Assembly: GCA_027624855.1 (NCBI GenBank)
Contig: JAQBTQ010000002.1
Location: 62,001 to 126,000, forward strand
Source of the DNA: Bacteroidota bacterium
Lineage (GTDB): Bacteria > Bacteroidota > Bacteroidia > Flavobacteriales_D > Sanyastnellaceae
Reading direction: 5' to 3'
Length of the DNA: 64,000 nt
Shown here: piece by piece, positions 52,390 to 60,823 of the stretch
Layout of the letters: each line of letters starts with the position of its first letter
Numbering within the stretch: position 1 is the first letter of the stretch
Translations under genes and position numbers: made by a program
Notes under the pieces: model-generated
Told to the model about the DNA's origin: nothing
Seen by the model: the letters and a program-made list of their open reading frames with translations, nothing else
Database searches by the model: none

Positions 52390-53745
52390 TTAAACGACGC
52401 CCTGATCAATCATGGCATCCGCCACTTTCACAAATCCGGCGATGTTGGCACCTTTTACGTAATCAACGTAGCCGTTCTCGTCTGTTCCGTATTTGACGCA
52501 TTGGCCATGGATGTCCTTCATGATGTTGAGTAGTCGCTCGTCGACTTCCTCGCGGGACCAATTCATGCGCAAACTGTTTTGCGACATTTCCAGACCACTC
52601 GTAGCTACCCCGCCTGCATTGGATGCTTTTCCTGGAGCAAACAAGATTTTTGCTTTTTGGAACGCTTCGATGGCTTCAGGCGTGCTGGGCATGTTGGCAC
52701 CTTCAGCGACCACTCGGCAACCATTGGCAATCAATTGTTGCGCTTCTGCTTCGTTCAACTCATTTTGGGTAGCACAAGGGAAAGCGGCTTCGCATTGAAC
52801 ACCCCACGGGCGTTCACCGGCATGGAAAGTGGCATTGGAATGAGATTCGGCAAATTCTGCAATGCGTCCACGACGAACGTTTTTCAAGTCCATGATCCAC
52901 TCCAATTGAGCTTCAGACATGCCGTCCGCTACGTGAACATAGCCTGATGAATCAGACATCGTGACGACTTTTCCACCCATCTGCATCACCTTTTGTGCTG
53001 CGTATTGCGCGACGTTTCCGGAACCCGAAATCGCAACCCGCTTGCCTTCGAAATTCTCTCCTTTGGTTTCCAGCATCTCTGCAGCAAAGTAAACTGCCCC
53101 ATATCCTGTAGCCTCGGGTCGAATTAACGATCCTCCCCAATTGAGTCCTTTTCCTGTGAGAACGCCTGTGAATTCATTGCGAAGGCGTTTGTATTGACCG
53201 AACATGTAGCCAATTTCTCGACCGCCGACACCGATGTCACCTGCCGGCACATCCGTATTGGGGCCAATGTGTCTGGCGAGTTCCGTCATGAAGCTCTGGC
53301 AGAACCGCATGACTTCTTGATCGGATTTTCCTTTGGGATCAAAATTGGAACCTCCTTTACCGCCGCCCATTGGAAGCGTTGTCAAACTGTTCTTGAAGAC
53401 CTGCTCAAACCCCAAGAATTTGAGGACGCTCAAGTTGACCGTGGGATGGAATCGCAAACCGCCTTTGTATGGACCAATGGCAGAATTGAATTCAATTCGG
53501 TATCCTTTGTTGACATGAACATTTCCATTGTCGTCAGTCCACGGAACGCGGAACATGATGATCCTCTCGGGTTCGACCATGCGTTCCAATATTCGGTGAT
53601 CCGAATATTTTGGATGATTGGCGATAAATGGGATTACGGTTTCGGCGACTTCTTGCACCGCCTGAATGAACTCGGGTTCATTCGGATTTTGAGCTGCAAC
53701 CTCTGAAATAAAGGCGCTAATGTGCTCGTGGTTAGGGTTAGACAT
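52390..53745 (-). CDS. gdhA: Glutamate dehydrogenase (NADP-type, hexameric)
   Basis: Interconverts 2-oxoglutarate plus ammonia with glutamate, 451 residues. The glutamate-binding region has YKGGLRFHPTVN, the catalytic lysine segment PMGGGKGGSNFDPKGKSD, and DVPAGDIGVGGREIGYMFGQYK; the nucleotide fold shows VAISGSGNVAQYAAQKV. The length and S50-I class motifs suggest NADPH-dependent ammonia assimilation. The start at 53745 matches the family; a 20-residue in-frame extension was rejected. Confidence 0.96.
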   Translation of the reverse strand: MSNPNHEHISAFISEVAAQNPNEPEFIQAVQEVAETVIPFIANHPKYSDHRILERMVEPERIIMFRVPWTDDNGNVHVNKGYRIEFNSAIGPYKGGLRFHPTVNLSVLKFLGFEQVFKNSLTTLPMGGGKGGSNFDPKGKSDQEVMRFCQSFMTELARHIGPNTDVPAGDIGVGGREIGYMFGQYKRLRNEFTGVLTGKGLNWGGSLIRPEATGYGAVYFAAEMLETKGENFEGKRVAISGSGNVAQYAAQKVMQMGGKVVTMSDSSGYVHVADGMSEAQLEWIMDLKNVRRGRIAEFAESHSNATFHAGERPWGVQCEAAFPCATQNELNEAEAQQLIANGCRVVAEGANMPSTPEAIEAFQKAKILFAPGKASNAGGVATSGLEMSQNSLRMNWSREEVDERLLNIMKDIHGQCVKYGTDENGYVDYVKGANIAGFVKVADAMIDQGVV

Positions 53746-53772
53746 TAACGTATCTATTAACGTTTTGCGGCA

Positions 53773-53780
53773 CAAATCTA
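53773..53780 (-). promoter_or_regulatory. -7 box upstream of gdhA
   Basis: TAGATTTG on the reverse strand, perfect TAnnTTTG, about 27 bases before the start. The leader carries ACGTTAA twice, nine bases apart on the reverse strand; the significance is unknown. Confidence 0.45.
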
Positions 53781-53782
53781 AT

Positions 53783-54586
53783 TCACAAGGAAGAAGTTCG
53801 GCCACCGTCTACAGGTAAATTGATTCCTGAAATGTAACTTGCTGAAGGAGAGGCTAAAAAGGCGATGGCTCGACCAACTTCTTCGGGTAACCCTGTCCGT
53901 TTTAACGGCACTGCAGAGGCCATTTCTGCGCGAATTTCGTCCTCTGGCTTGCCAGTTTTTGCTGCTTTGGCCTGCACGATTTGATCAAGGCGTGTCGTTT
54001 CCGTGGCGCCGGGCAACACATTGTTCACCGTGATTCCGAATGCGCCGACTTCGTTGGCCCAAGTTTTTGCCCAATTGGCCACGGCTCCCCGAATGGTATT
54101 GCTCACGCCCAAATTGGCAAGAGGTTGCTTCACGCTGGTGCTGATAACATTGATGATCCGACCGTAGCCACTGGCCTTCATGCTGGGAAGAACCGCTTGA
54201 GCTAGAATGTGATTGCAAATGAGATGCTGTTCGAAAGCGTTTTGAAAGGCCTGTACCTCCGCTGCGGCAATGGGTCCACTAGGAGGCCCACCGGTGTTGT
54301 TGATCAGAATGTGAACCGGTTCGTTTTGAACGATTTTTTCGATGGCCTCCTTGACTTGGTTGGGCTGGCTAAAGTCCGCTTCAACTGTAGCATGACGTCC
54401 AGGCTCCGTGAGTTGTTCTAAGGCTTGATTCAATCGCTCCGCATTGCGCGCAACCAAAATGACACGGGCTCCGAGTCCCGCTAGATGCTGTCCCGCAGAA
54501 AAGCCAATTCCTTGAGTCGATCCGCAAACAACTGCGGTTTTGCCTTTCAAATCAACAGGGAGCCAATCGTGGTGTGAAGAGGTCAT
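53783..54586 (-). CDS. SDR-family oxidoreductase lacking the usual Tyr-Lys pair
   Basis: Short-chain dehydrogenase fold of 267 residues. The nucleotide-binding GSTQGIG is at 22-28, NNTGG at 96-100, and the C-terminal PSASYISGINLPVDGG is typical. Lined up with FabG by the ITVNNVLPG segment, the catalytic tyrosine falls on Ser162 and the lysine on Arg166 (LGVSNTIRGAVANW). Related Bacteroidetes proteins seem to share this pattern, so it may be a subgroup with a different activity rather than a dead enzyme. It has its own start-abutting -7 box and is divergent from the epimerase gene. Confidence 0.85.
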   Translation of the reverse strand: MTSSHHDWLPVDLKGKTAVVCGSTQGIGFSAGQHLAGLGARVILVARNAERLNQALEQLTEPGRHATVEADFSQPNQVKEAIEKIVQNEPVHILINNTGGPPSGPIAAAEVQAFQNAFEQHLICNHILAQAVLPSMKASGYGRIINVISTSVKQPLANLGVSNTIRGAVANWAKTWANEVGAFGITVNNVLPGATETTRLDQIVQAKAAKTGKPEDEIRAEMASAVPLKRTGLPEEVGRAIAFLASPSASYISGINLPVDGGRTSSL

Positions 54587-54590
54587 GCAA

Positions 54591-54598
54591 CGAAGGTA
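54591..54598 (-). promoter_or_regulatory. -7 box directly before the SDR gene
   Basis: TACCTTCG on the reverse strand, seven of eight matches to TAnnTTTG, ending four bases before the ATG. A TTG lies only 13 bases upstream. Confidence 0.4.
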
Positions 54599-54627
54599 GC
54601 AATCGAGGAGTCAATCGATGTATTTTT

Positions 54628-54632
54628 GGAGG
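54628..54632 (+). promoter_or_regulatory. Shine-Dalgarno site of the epimerase gene
   Basis: GGAGG, 11 bases before the ATG at 54644. Strong Shine-Dalgarno sites are rare in this window, which makes it stand out. A -7-like TATTTTTG (54621-54628) overlaps it. Confidence 0.5.
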
Positions 54633-54643
54633 AAAGGTCGACC

Positions 54644-55045
54644 ATGAATAGAATCGAACACATTGGAATCGCAGTGCGAAATTTGCGTGAGGCAGAGCGT
54701 GTGTTCGAGGATTTATTGGGCACTGCGGCGTATAAACATGAACGCGTCGACTCAGAATCAGTGGAGGTCGGATTTTTTAAGATTGGAGAAAGTAAGATCG
54801 AATTGCTTTCTTCTACCACTGAAGATGGTCCCATTGGAAAGTTTGTCCAAGAACACGGCCCAGGATTGCACCACCTGGCTTTTCATGTGGATGACTTGAA
54901 AGGTGAACTCGAAAGGTTAGAGGAATTGGGTTATCGGGTGATAAGCGGACCAAAACCGGGAGCTGACCAGAAAATCATTGCGTTTTTGCATCCAAAGGAT
55001 ACATGCAAGGTACTCATCGAGCTCTGCGCAGATGAAGGGCGTTGA
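54644..55045 (+). CDS. mce: Methylmalonyl-CoA epimerase
   Basis: Glyoxalase-fold enzyme of 133 residues that racemises methylmalonyl-CoA. The metal ligands are visible in order: His6 (IEHIGIAV), a middle glutamate (KIELLSS), His in HHLAFHVDDL, and Glu in VLIELCAD. The start at 54644 follows a good Shine-Dalgarno site; an upstream TTG was rejected. The B12-dependent mutase it serves is not in the window, but pduO for the cofactor is. Confidence 0.93.
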   Translation: MNRIEHIGIAVRNLREAERVFEDLLGTAAYKHERVDSESVEVGFFKIGESKIELLSSTTEDGPIGKFVQEHGPGLHHLAFHVDDLKGELERLEELGYRVISGPKPGADQKIIAFLHPKDTCKVLIELCADEGR

Positions 55046-55056
55046 GCTCAGCGATC

Positions 55057-55989
55057 TTACCAGCGCCGTCGTTTCTTCTTGCTTTTCTTCTTTTTGTCCT
55101 TCTTCTTTTTCGATTTTGTCATTTCGTCACCAAAAAGTGATTCTCGAAATCCATCGCCTTCCCCTGGTGGTTTTCGTGGGTTCTGCTCACAGAGTTGGGG
55201 CGGAAGCTTTGAAAGCAAATCCCAATGAATCGTGACATTCCAGGGAACATATTGTCCTTCGAACCATTGGACACGGCCGTCGCCTTCTTCCGCAAACGGC
55301 CGAAGTTGAAGCGCATCAACCGTTCCGACTATCCGCAAAAATCGACCTCCCCATGTATGTACACCAACGCCAACGCCCAGTTCGAGTGCGATGCGATCTG
55401 AGCTGGGGTTTGACCGTGTAACAAACATGGAATCTGGGCCGATTCTTTCATGGTATGCACCCCATTCATGATCCCATCCCAGTCCAATGTGTCCTTCCGC
55501 GAAGAAATCGGGGATGATTTCAAAAGCCCGGTGTACCCGAAAGGTCAATTCAGTGGTCAAAAAAGATCGGCTCGAATCAACAAGCACACCTCCAGGATTT
55601 AAGAATCCGCTGGAGTCGGCAATCGAGCCGGTAAATTCCGAAATGGCTCGATTTCGGGTGCCATCCAATTGGAGACTCCACCTGTCCCATATGACGGACT
55701 GAGGTGATTGCCCCCAGATTCCGATTCCAAGTTTCAATGCCCTATTGCCTTCATGATTCCAACCCCCAGAATGCAGGGTGTCAAGGCCGACATTGGGTTG
55801 AATAATCTGATAAAGGGATGGCACCGTGTCCGGTGCTGCGCTGAAACCGTGCAATCCAATATTTGCGGTCCAACCAGAAGTTTTATAATTGCGAAAGGTC
55901 CGATAAAATGGACTGTTTGATTGGGCGAATGCGGGAATGAGGGAGGAGGACCAGCACGTCACAATCATCAATGATGCAAGCGAGCGCAT
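55057..55989 (-). CDS. Exported protein of unknown function with a lysine/arginine tail
   Basis: Not a family I can name. It has 310 residues: a signal peptide ending near IPAFAQ (23), then a body rich in alternating strands with aromatic ends (WTANIGLHGFSA, LKLGIGIWGQSP, ALELGVGVGVHTWGGRF, WNVTIHWDLLSKLPP), suggesting a beta-rich, possibly outer-membrane-associated protein. The last 21 residues or so are almost all Lys and Arg, ending RRRW. The ATG at 55989 overlaps the kmo stop (TAATG), which supports coupling to kmo; an upstream ATG at 56007 is possible. Confidence 0.75.
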   Translation of the reverse strand: MRSLASLMIVTCWSSSLIPAFAQSNSPFYRTFRNYKTSGWTANIGLHGFSAAPDTVPSLYQIIQPNVGLDTLHSGGWNHEGNRALKLGIGIWGQSPQSVIWDRWSLQLDGTRNRAISEFTGSIADSSGFLNPGGVLVDSSRSFLTTELTFRVHRAFEIIPDFFAEGHIGLGWDHEWGAYHERIGPDSMFVTRSNPSSDRIALELGVGVGVHTWGGRFLRIVGTVDALQLRPFAEEGDGRVQWFEGQYVPWNVTIHWDLLSKLPPQLCEQNPRKPPGEGDGFRESLFGDEMTKSKKKKDKKKKSKKKRRRW

Positions 55990-57392
55990 TATCCGTGTGC
56001 TTCCCATTGGCTGATTATGGATTCGAAAACTTCAGGTCGATCCCAGGTGCTCTCAATATTGGGCTGAGCCAGAATACTCTCCATGATCCGATCTTGGCGC
56101 TGCCCTGCCGACAGGGCTTCTTCATAAGGAATGTGACTGAAAGTAACTTGCGAATAAAGCGGAAGCCACCTTCCAGGATAGGCTGTAGCTAATTTGGCTT
56201 CAATCTTTTTCCTCAGCAGGAATTTAGCATCGCCTGTTTTATCCCTCATTTCAATGTAGTTCCTTAATGCCAATTCCAAGATGGCATCCCCTGAGGGTCT
56301 CCGCACAGCACTGTATTTGTCCAGGACTTGGCTCCATTCGCTATCGTGGTTCATCTCGTCCATCATGTCAATGAGCACTGAACAATCTTCCATTCCACTG
56401 TTCATTCCTTGTCCATAGAAGGGTACGATGGCATGGGCTGCATCTCCCATTAGGCAGACCTTATCGCCGAAGTGCCATGGATTGCACTGCGTCATAACAA
56501 GCGAGCTTGTGGGGTTTGCAAGCCATTGGTCGGCAAAATCCGGTATCAAGGGAATGACATCAGGGAAATGACGCTGGAAATAGTCTTCGACACGTTCTTT
56601 GCTAGTCAAGTGGTCTAAGCCGTTTTCTCCTTGGTAGGGGGCGAAAACGGTGCATGTGAATGTTCCATCGGGATTTGGGAGGCCCATGAGCATGAACTCT
56701 CCTCTAGGCCAGATGTGCAAAGCATCAGACTCCATTTTAAAAGAACCATCATCTTTTGGACGCATTTCAATCTCTTTATATCCATGCTCCAAATAGCGTT
56801 GACTGAAATCGAAGCGATCGGTTTTCATCAACCGCTCTCTCACTGCGCTGAACGCCCCATCGGTTCCGAACACTCGATCAAATTTTGAGGTGATGTGCGT
56901 CTTTCCATCATGCTCTAAGGTGAGTGTGGCGGTTTCGAGGTTGACATCCTCACATCGATGGTCAAAGTGATAGGAAACATGGGGGTGTGCCTCGGATTCT
57001 TCCACGAGTAACCGATTGAGCAGGGCACGAGAGACAGAGTAAATACACTGTGGGTCCTCAAATTTTCCTCTTGCGTCAGGCAAGCCATAAGGTTGTCGGG
57101 TTAATGCCCCGTCAGTGGCATGCATGGTTCGATGGGTGATGGGCAAGGCGATGGCCCGAACCGATTCGGCGATTCCGGCCTTTTCAAGGGCTCTCCACCC
57201 CCGATCACTCAGCGCGAGATTGATGCTTCGGCCCCCTTTGTAAGAACCAATTCTCGGGTCCGGTCGTCGTTCGAAAACATCGACCCGATGCCCTCGTTTG
57301 GCAAGGAGCAACGCCCACAGGCTTCCCACGAGACCAGCACCGATGATGGCCATGGATTCTGGGGGTAATGCGTGAGAGCGATTTTGTTCCAT
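55989..57392 (-). CDS. kmo: Kynurenine 3-monooxygenase
   Basis: FAD enzyme that hydroxylates kynurenine, on the route from tryptophan to quinolinate and NAD. The protein has 467 residues. The FAD-binding IIGAGLVGSLWALLLAKRGHRVDVFERR is near 16-43, followed by GRSINLALSDRGWRALE, RYLEHGYKEIEM, and the second FAD motif LMGDAAHAIVPFYGQGMNSGMEDC. A hydrophobic C-terminal membrane anchor, as in mitochondrial KMO, is not evident. Other kynurenine genes (tdo, kynU, haao) are not in the window. It follows metB by nine bases. Confidence 0.93.
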   Translation of the reverse strand: MEQNRSHALPPESMAIIGAGLVGSLWALLLAKRGHRVDVFERRPDPRIGSYKGGRSINLALSDRGWRALEKAGIAESVRAIALPITHRTMHATDGALTRQPYGLPDARGKFEDPQCIYSVSRALLNRLLVEESEAHPHVSYHFDHRCEDVNLETATLTLEHDGKTHITSKFDRVFGTDGAFSAVRERLMKTDRFDFSQRYLEHGYKEIEMRPKDDGSFKMESDALHIWPRGEFMLMGLPNPDGTFTCTVFAPYQGENGLDHLTSKERVEDYFQRHFPDVIPLIPDFADQWLANPTSSLVMTQCNPWHFGDKVCLMGDAAHAIVPFYGQGMNSGMEDCSVLIDMMDEMNHDSEWSQVLDKYSAVRRPSGDAILELALRNYIEMRDKTGDAKFLLRKKIEAKLATAYPGRWLPLYSQVTFSHIPYEEALSAGQRQDRIMESILAQPNIESTWDRPEVFESIISQWEAHG

Positions 57393-57401
57393 TGGGAGAA
57401 T

Positions 57402-58571
57402 TTATTGGACGGCGATGGAAATGGCTTGTTCCAAATCGGCGATTAAGTCGTCAGCATCTTCAACGCCAACGCTGATGCGAATGAACCCATCGGATATCCC
57501 CAATTGGGCTCGGATTTCAGCGGGGACACTTGCATGGGTCATTGCTGCAGGATGCTCAATCAATGATTCCACTCCACCCAAAGATTCTGCCAAAGCAAAA
57601 AGCTGCGTCGATGCAACCAATTTCTTGGCTTGTTCTAGATTGTTTCCGTGAATTTCGAAGGCAATCATACCACCGAAGTCGTCCATTTGCTTTTTTGCCA
57701 CTTCGTGTCCAGGATGCGTCTCAAATCCTGGCCAGTAAACCTTTCCAATTTTTGGATGAGATTGCAGCCAGTGGGCGATTTTACGTCCATTTTGACAATG
57801 TCGTTCGATACGCAGGTGCAGGGTTTTCAGACCTCGGAGCACCAAAAATGAATCAAATGGTTGTGCTATGGCGCCGCAATTGTTCTGTATCGTTCGCAAT
57901 TGAGCATCAATCTGCTCATCTTCAGTAATCAACGCACCCATGACGACATCGCTATGACCGCCTAAGTATTTTGTTACGGAATGCATGACGATGTCCGCGC
58001 CGTGCTCCAAAGGACGCTGAAGCATAGGCGAGGCAAAGGTGTTGTCTACAGCCAACCAAATTCCTCTTGGCTTCGTAATCTTTGCGACTGCAGCGATGTC
58101 AGTAATCTGCATGAGCGGATTGGTTGGGCTTTCTAGCCAAACCAATTTGGTTTTATCCGTAATGGCAGATTCGACCAATTCGGGTTTTTGGGTATCCACA
58201 AAATGAAAAACGATGCCCATGGGGGCGTGGTTGGTTCGGAACAGACGTGCCGTGCCACCGTATAAATCTTGACCCGCTATGACTTCGTCTCCAGGCTTCA
58301 ATGTCTTGAGCACGGCGTCAATGGCGGCCAAACCAGAGGCAAAGGCCAAACCATATTTTCCATTTTCCAATTCTGCAAAAGCGGATTCCAGCGCTGCCCG
58401 GGTGGGGTTGTGACTTCGAGAATATTCCCATCCTTTGTGCACACCAACAGCCTCTTGCACATAGGTCGAAGTTTGAAATATGGGCGTCATAATCGCCCCC
58501 GTTGAGGGATCGGGTTCTACACCAGCATGCACTGCTCGCGTCCCTTTTCCAAGGTGTTTCAATTCATTCAT
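57402..58571 (-). CDS. metB: Cystathionine gamma-synthase/lyase (PLP-dependent)
   Basis: Trans-sulfuration enzyme of 389 residues. PLP binds the lysine in MHSVTKYLGGHSDVVMG; YSRSHNPTRAALE, LVWLESPTNPLM and the C-terminal SLGGVESLIEHPAAMTHASVP are family signatures. Synthase (metB) versus lyase cannot be settled by eye; the symbol is provisional. It is upstream of kmo in the same direction; both are PLP- or amino-acid-related but not obviously one pathway. Confidence 0.88.
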   Translation of the reverse strand: MNELKHLGKGTRAVHAGVEPDPSTGAIMTPIFQTSTYVQEAVGVHKGWEYSRSHNPTRAALESAFAELENGKYGLAFASGLAAIDAVLKTLKPGDEVIAGQDLYGGTARLFRTNHAPMGIVFHFVDTQKPELVESAITDKTKLVWLESPTNPLMQITDIAAVAKITKPRGIWLAVDNTFASPMLQRPLEHGADIVMHSVTKYLGGHSDVVMGALITEDEQIDAQLRTIQNNCGAIAQPFDSFLVLRGLKTLHLRIERHCQNGRKIAHWLQSHPKIGKVYWPGFETHPGHEVAKKQMDDFGGMIAFEIHGNNLEQAKKLVASTQLFALAESLGGVESLIEHPAAMTHASVPAEIRAQLGISDGFIRISVGVEDADDLIADLEQAISIAVQ

Positions 58572-58578
58572 TCTGATC

Positions 58579-58586
58579 CAAAGTTA
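58579..58586 (-). promoter_or_regulatory. -7 box just before metB
   Basis: TAACTTTG on the reverse strand, perfect TAnnTTTG, ending seven bases before the ATG. It lies in the 31-base gap after the flippase-like gene, so the metB-kmo run likely has its own promoter. Confidence 0.5.
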
Positions 58587-58602
58587 AGTCGGTACGCATG
58601 GG

Positions 58603-59694
58603 TTAGGATGGATTTTTTTTTCTAGAATTTGTTCTGACCAACCATTGGGGTAGGACCAATGCGCCAAGCACCAAATAAAGAAAGTAGGTGGCCATCCTCC
58701 AAAGGATGACAACCCCAGTGATGTATGCCAGACCTGTTATATCGGAGAGGAATAAGGGCAAACCGAATTCTGCCGCGCCAGAAGAACCTGGGGAAGGGCT
58801 GATGGTCAGCACCACCCATAAAACCAATTGCCTGGCAAAAACTGCTGCATGCGAAAGGGACGGATAGAAAATGAGGAGCACCATATTGAGCGTCAAGAAT
58901 CTAGCGGTCCAACTAACACAGGTGGCACCAAAACCTTTAATCCAATAATTTCTTGGTGCTTTTCGAATGTTGACTGATGCTTCCAACAGATCTGAGGCCC
59001 AATTCTTCATCCGGTCTTTCCAACGCCTCAACGCCCACGTTTCACTAGCGCGAAGGATGAACTTATTGGTGGTTTTTGGCCGGATAATCAATCCAAAAAG
59101 CATTAACGTCGTGAACCCTGCAATGACACTATATGCAATCCAAAAAATCGTCGAAACACCCATTGAAATACCAGCAAAATCCGGTGGCCATTCTGGAAAA
59201 ACGGGATGACCGCTGACCGCCGAAATTCCAAAAACTATGGGCACCAAGATGAGGTAAAACGCCTCATCCAAAAGCGCAGTTGCAAACACCGTGGCCAGGC
59301 TTTTTCCCCAACGCAATCCGTCGCGCTTCAGAATTACGACGGCGATTGCCGACCCTCCAACGACACTCGGTGTCAATGCAGAAGCCAGTTCCCATAAAAA
59401 AATGTTTTGAGTGGCTTGTCGCCAGGTAAACGATTGAAAGGAGAGTGTTTTTAAACGATGTATGTATCCCAAATCCCGAAGCACGACGCAAGCAATCAAT
59501 CCCATCATGGCCCATGTTGAGCGCCGCGTCCATTCGAAAGAAAATAGCAAATCCAAGGAATTCATTTCGGCTCCAGTGTCTGGGTCGATCACAGTGCGCT
59601 GGGCCATGAACCAAATGACTGCAGTGGCCGCGCCTATTCCGATGAATATTGGCAAAATCCACTGTTGCCATTTGAAAATAGACGCTTGCTTCAT
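58603..59694 (-). CDS. Flippase-like membrane protein (UPF0104 / LPG-synthase TM domain)
   Basis: Polytopic protein of 363 residues with about eight spans, of the group related to the flippase half of lysylphosphatidylglycerol synthase (for example LWELASALTPSVVGGSAIAVVILKRDGLRWGKSLATVFATALLDEAFYLIL and SPSPGSSGAAEFGLPLFL). The catalytic aminoacyl-transfer domain of MprF is absent, so lysine transfer is not expected; lipid or glycolipid translocation is the usual proposal. It follows the radical SAM gene by 21 bases. A second, different member lies at 63273. Confidence 0.85.
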   Translation of the reverse strand: MKQASIFKWQQWILPIFIGIGAATAVIWFMAQRTVIDPDTGAEMNSLDLLFSFEWTRRSTWAMMGLIACVVLRDLGYIHRLKTLSFQSFTWRQATQNIFLWELASALTPSVVGGSAIAVVILKRDGLRWGKSLATVFATALLDEAFYLILVPIVFGISAVSGHPVFPEWPPDFAGISMGVSTIFWIAYSVIAGFTTLMLFGLIIRPKTTNKFILRASETWALRRWKDRMKNWASDLLEASVNIRKAPRNYWIKGFGATCVSWTARFLTLNMVLLIFYPSLSHAAVFARQLVLWVVLTISPSPGSSGAAEFGLPLFLSDITGLAYITGVVILWRMATYFLYLVLGALVLPQWLVRTNSRKKNPS

Positions 59695-59715
59695 GAATCC
59701 ATGACTATGGAAGGT

Positions 59716-60759
59716 TTATGCATAGGCGTGGCTGCCTTCTGAACAATTTTGGCACATCTCCAATTGTGATCGGTGAGTGAAAATTTGCTGACGAAAGCGC
59801 TGGTACGCCTCGCCGAACCAAATAGATGAAAAGGGCGTCTCTCCAATGATGCCCATGGAATGGTGGGCATCTTTGTCAAAGCAGCACGGTACGATTTTGC
59901 CGTCCCAGGTCATCACGCATCCTTGCCACATCCTCCAACATTCGTTTTTAAATGGATTGCGGAGCCTCCAAGTACCATCCCCTTGGCGATCGTAGCGTCT
60001 GTAATTCGGGTCGTTCGTGAGCAAAGGATGGCCGTCTTCAGGGTTTTCAATTTGCGCTGTTTTGATGACGAGTTCATCCACTCCAATCGTTTGTGCTTGT
60101 TTGCGCACGGTGTCAATTTCATGTTCGTTGGGGCCCACCACCAAAAACTGCCAAACAAGGTGTGGTCCGATACCTTCATTTTCACGACGTGCCTCAATCA
60201 TGTTTTGCGTTCCTTCAATGACTTTTTCCAACTGACCACCAATTCGATAGGCAGCATAGGTTTCTTGAGTCATTCCGTCAATGCTGATGATCAGTCGATT
60301 GAGGCCGGACCGCACGATTTCCTTGCAGCGATCGGTTCTTAAGAAGTGGGCATTTGTTGAAGTGGAAGTGTACAAACCTCGACTGCTTGCTTCCGCGACC
60401 AATTCGTCAATTTGGGGGTGCAAAAAGGGCTCTCCTTGAAAATACAAATTCAAATAGATGAGGTAATCGCTCATTTCATCCATGGCTTTTTTCATCAACT
60501 CCAAGTCCAACATTCCAGTCGGCCTTTTGAATGAGCGAAGCCCGGAAGGACATTCAGGACAACGAAGATTGCATGAAGTGGTCGGTTCTACGCTCAAGCT
60601 CATCGGCCAGGCGGTTTGTTCAGCACGGATGCCTCGTTGATTTTTTGCATACAGGCGATACGAAGCCCAAGCATTTTGAAGCCTTTTTCGATTGAGCGGT
60701 GACAATCGGCTCATGCGGTCTTTGAATACCGCTCTCTTTTGTTTCCAACTCGACTTCAT
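59716..60759 (-). CDS. Radical SAM protein with SPASM domain
   Basis: Iron-sulfur enzyme of 347 residues. The radical SAM cluster motif is C63xxxC67xxC70 in SCNLRCPECPSG. The C-terminal SPASM region carries ECWRMWQGCVMTWDGKIVPCC and a final CQNC for auxiliary clusters. SPASM enzymes modify peptides, proteins or small molecules; nothing here identifies the target, and no small precursor-peptide gene is adjacent. It is probably co-transcribed with the flippase-like gene. The start at 60759 follows a -7 box by three bases. Confidence 0.88.
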   Translation of the reverse strand: MKSSWKQKRAVFKDRMSRLSPLNRKRLQNAWASYRLYAKNQRGIRAEQTAWPMSLSVEPTTSCNLRCPECPSGLRSFKRPTGMLDLELMKKAMDEMSDYLIYLNLYFQGEPFLHPQIDELVAEASSRGLYTSTSTNAHFLRTDRCKEIVRSGLNRLIISIDGMTQETYAAYRIGGQLEKVIEGTQNMIEARRENEGIGPHLVWQFLVVGPNEHEIDTVRKQAQTIGVDELVIKTAQIENPEDGHPLLTNDPNYRRYDRQGDGTWRLRNPFKNECWRMWQGCVMTWDGKIVPCCFDKDAHHSMGIIGETPFSSIWFGEAYQRFRQQIFTHRSQLEMCQNCSEGSHAYA

Positions 60760-60762
60760 ACT

Positions 60763-60770
60763 CAAATTTA
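60763..60770 (-). promoter_or_regulatory. -7 box directly before the radical SAM gene
   Basis: TAAATTTG on the reverse strand, perfect TAnnTTTG, ending three bases before the ATG, the shortest gap in the window. No TTG at normal distance. Confidence 0.5.
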
Positions 60771-60794
60771 ATGCGCAACTGAACGGTAGTGAAG

Positions 60795-60807
60795 GTTCGG
60801 CCCGAAC
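60795..60807. promoter_or_regulatory. Palindrome in the radical SAM / DUF3109 divergent promoter
   Basis: GTTCGG-C-CCGAAC, perfect six-base arms. It lies four bases upstream of the DUF3109 -7 box and about 25 bases from the radical SAM -7 box, where a regulator could control both directions. Confidence 0.4.
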
Positions 60808-60811
60808 GATT

Positions 60812-60819
60812 TAATTTCG
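60812..60819 (+). promoter_or_regulatory. -7 box directly before the DUF3109 gene
   Basis: TAATTTCG, seven of eight matches to TAnnTTTG, ending four bases before the ATG at 60824. Confidence 0.45.
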
Positions 60820-60823
60820 CCGT

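Noticed and set aside
59716-60823. Peptide natural-product cluster around the radical SAM enzyme
   Set aside because: No small precursor-peptide gene is adjacent; the neighbours are a flippase-like gene and DUF3109.
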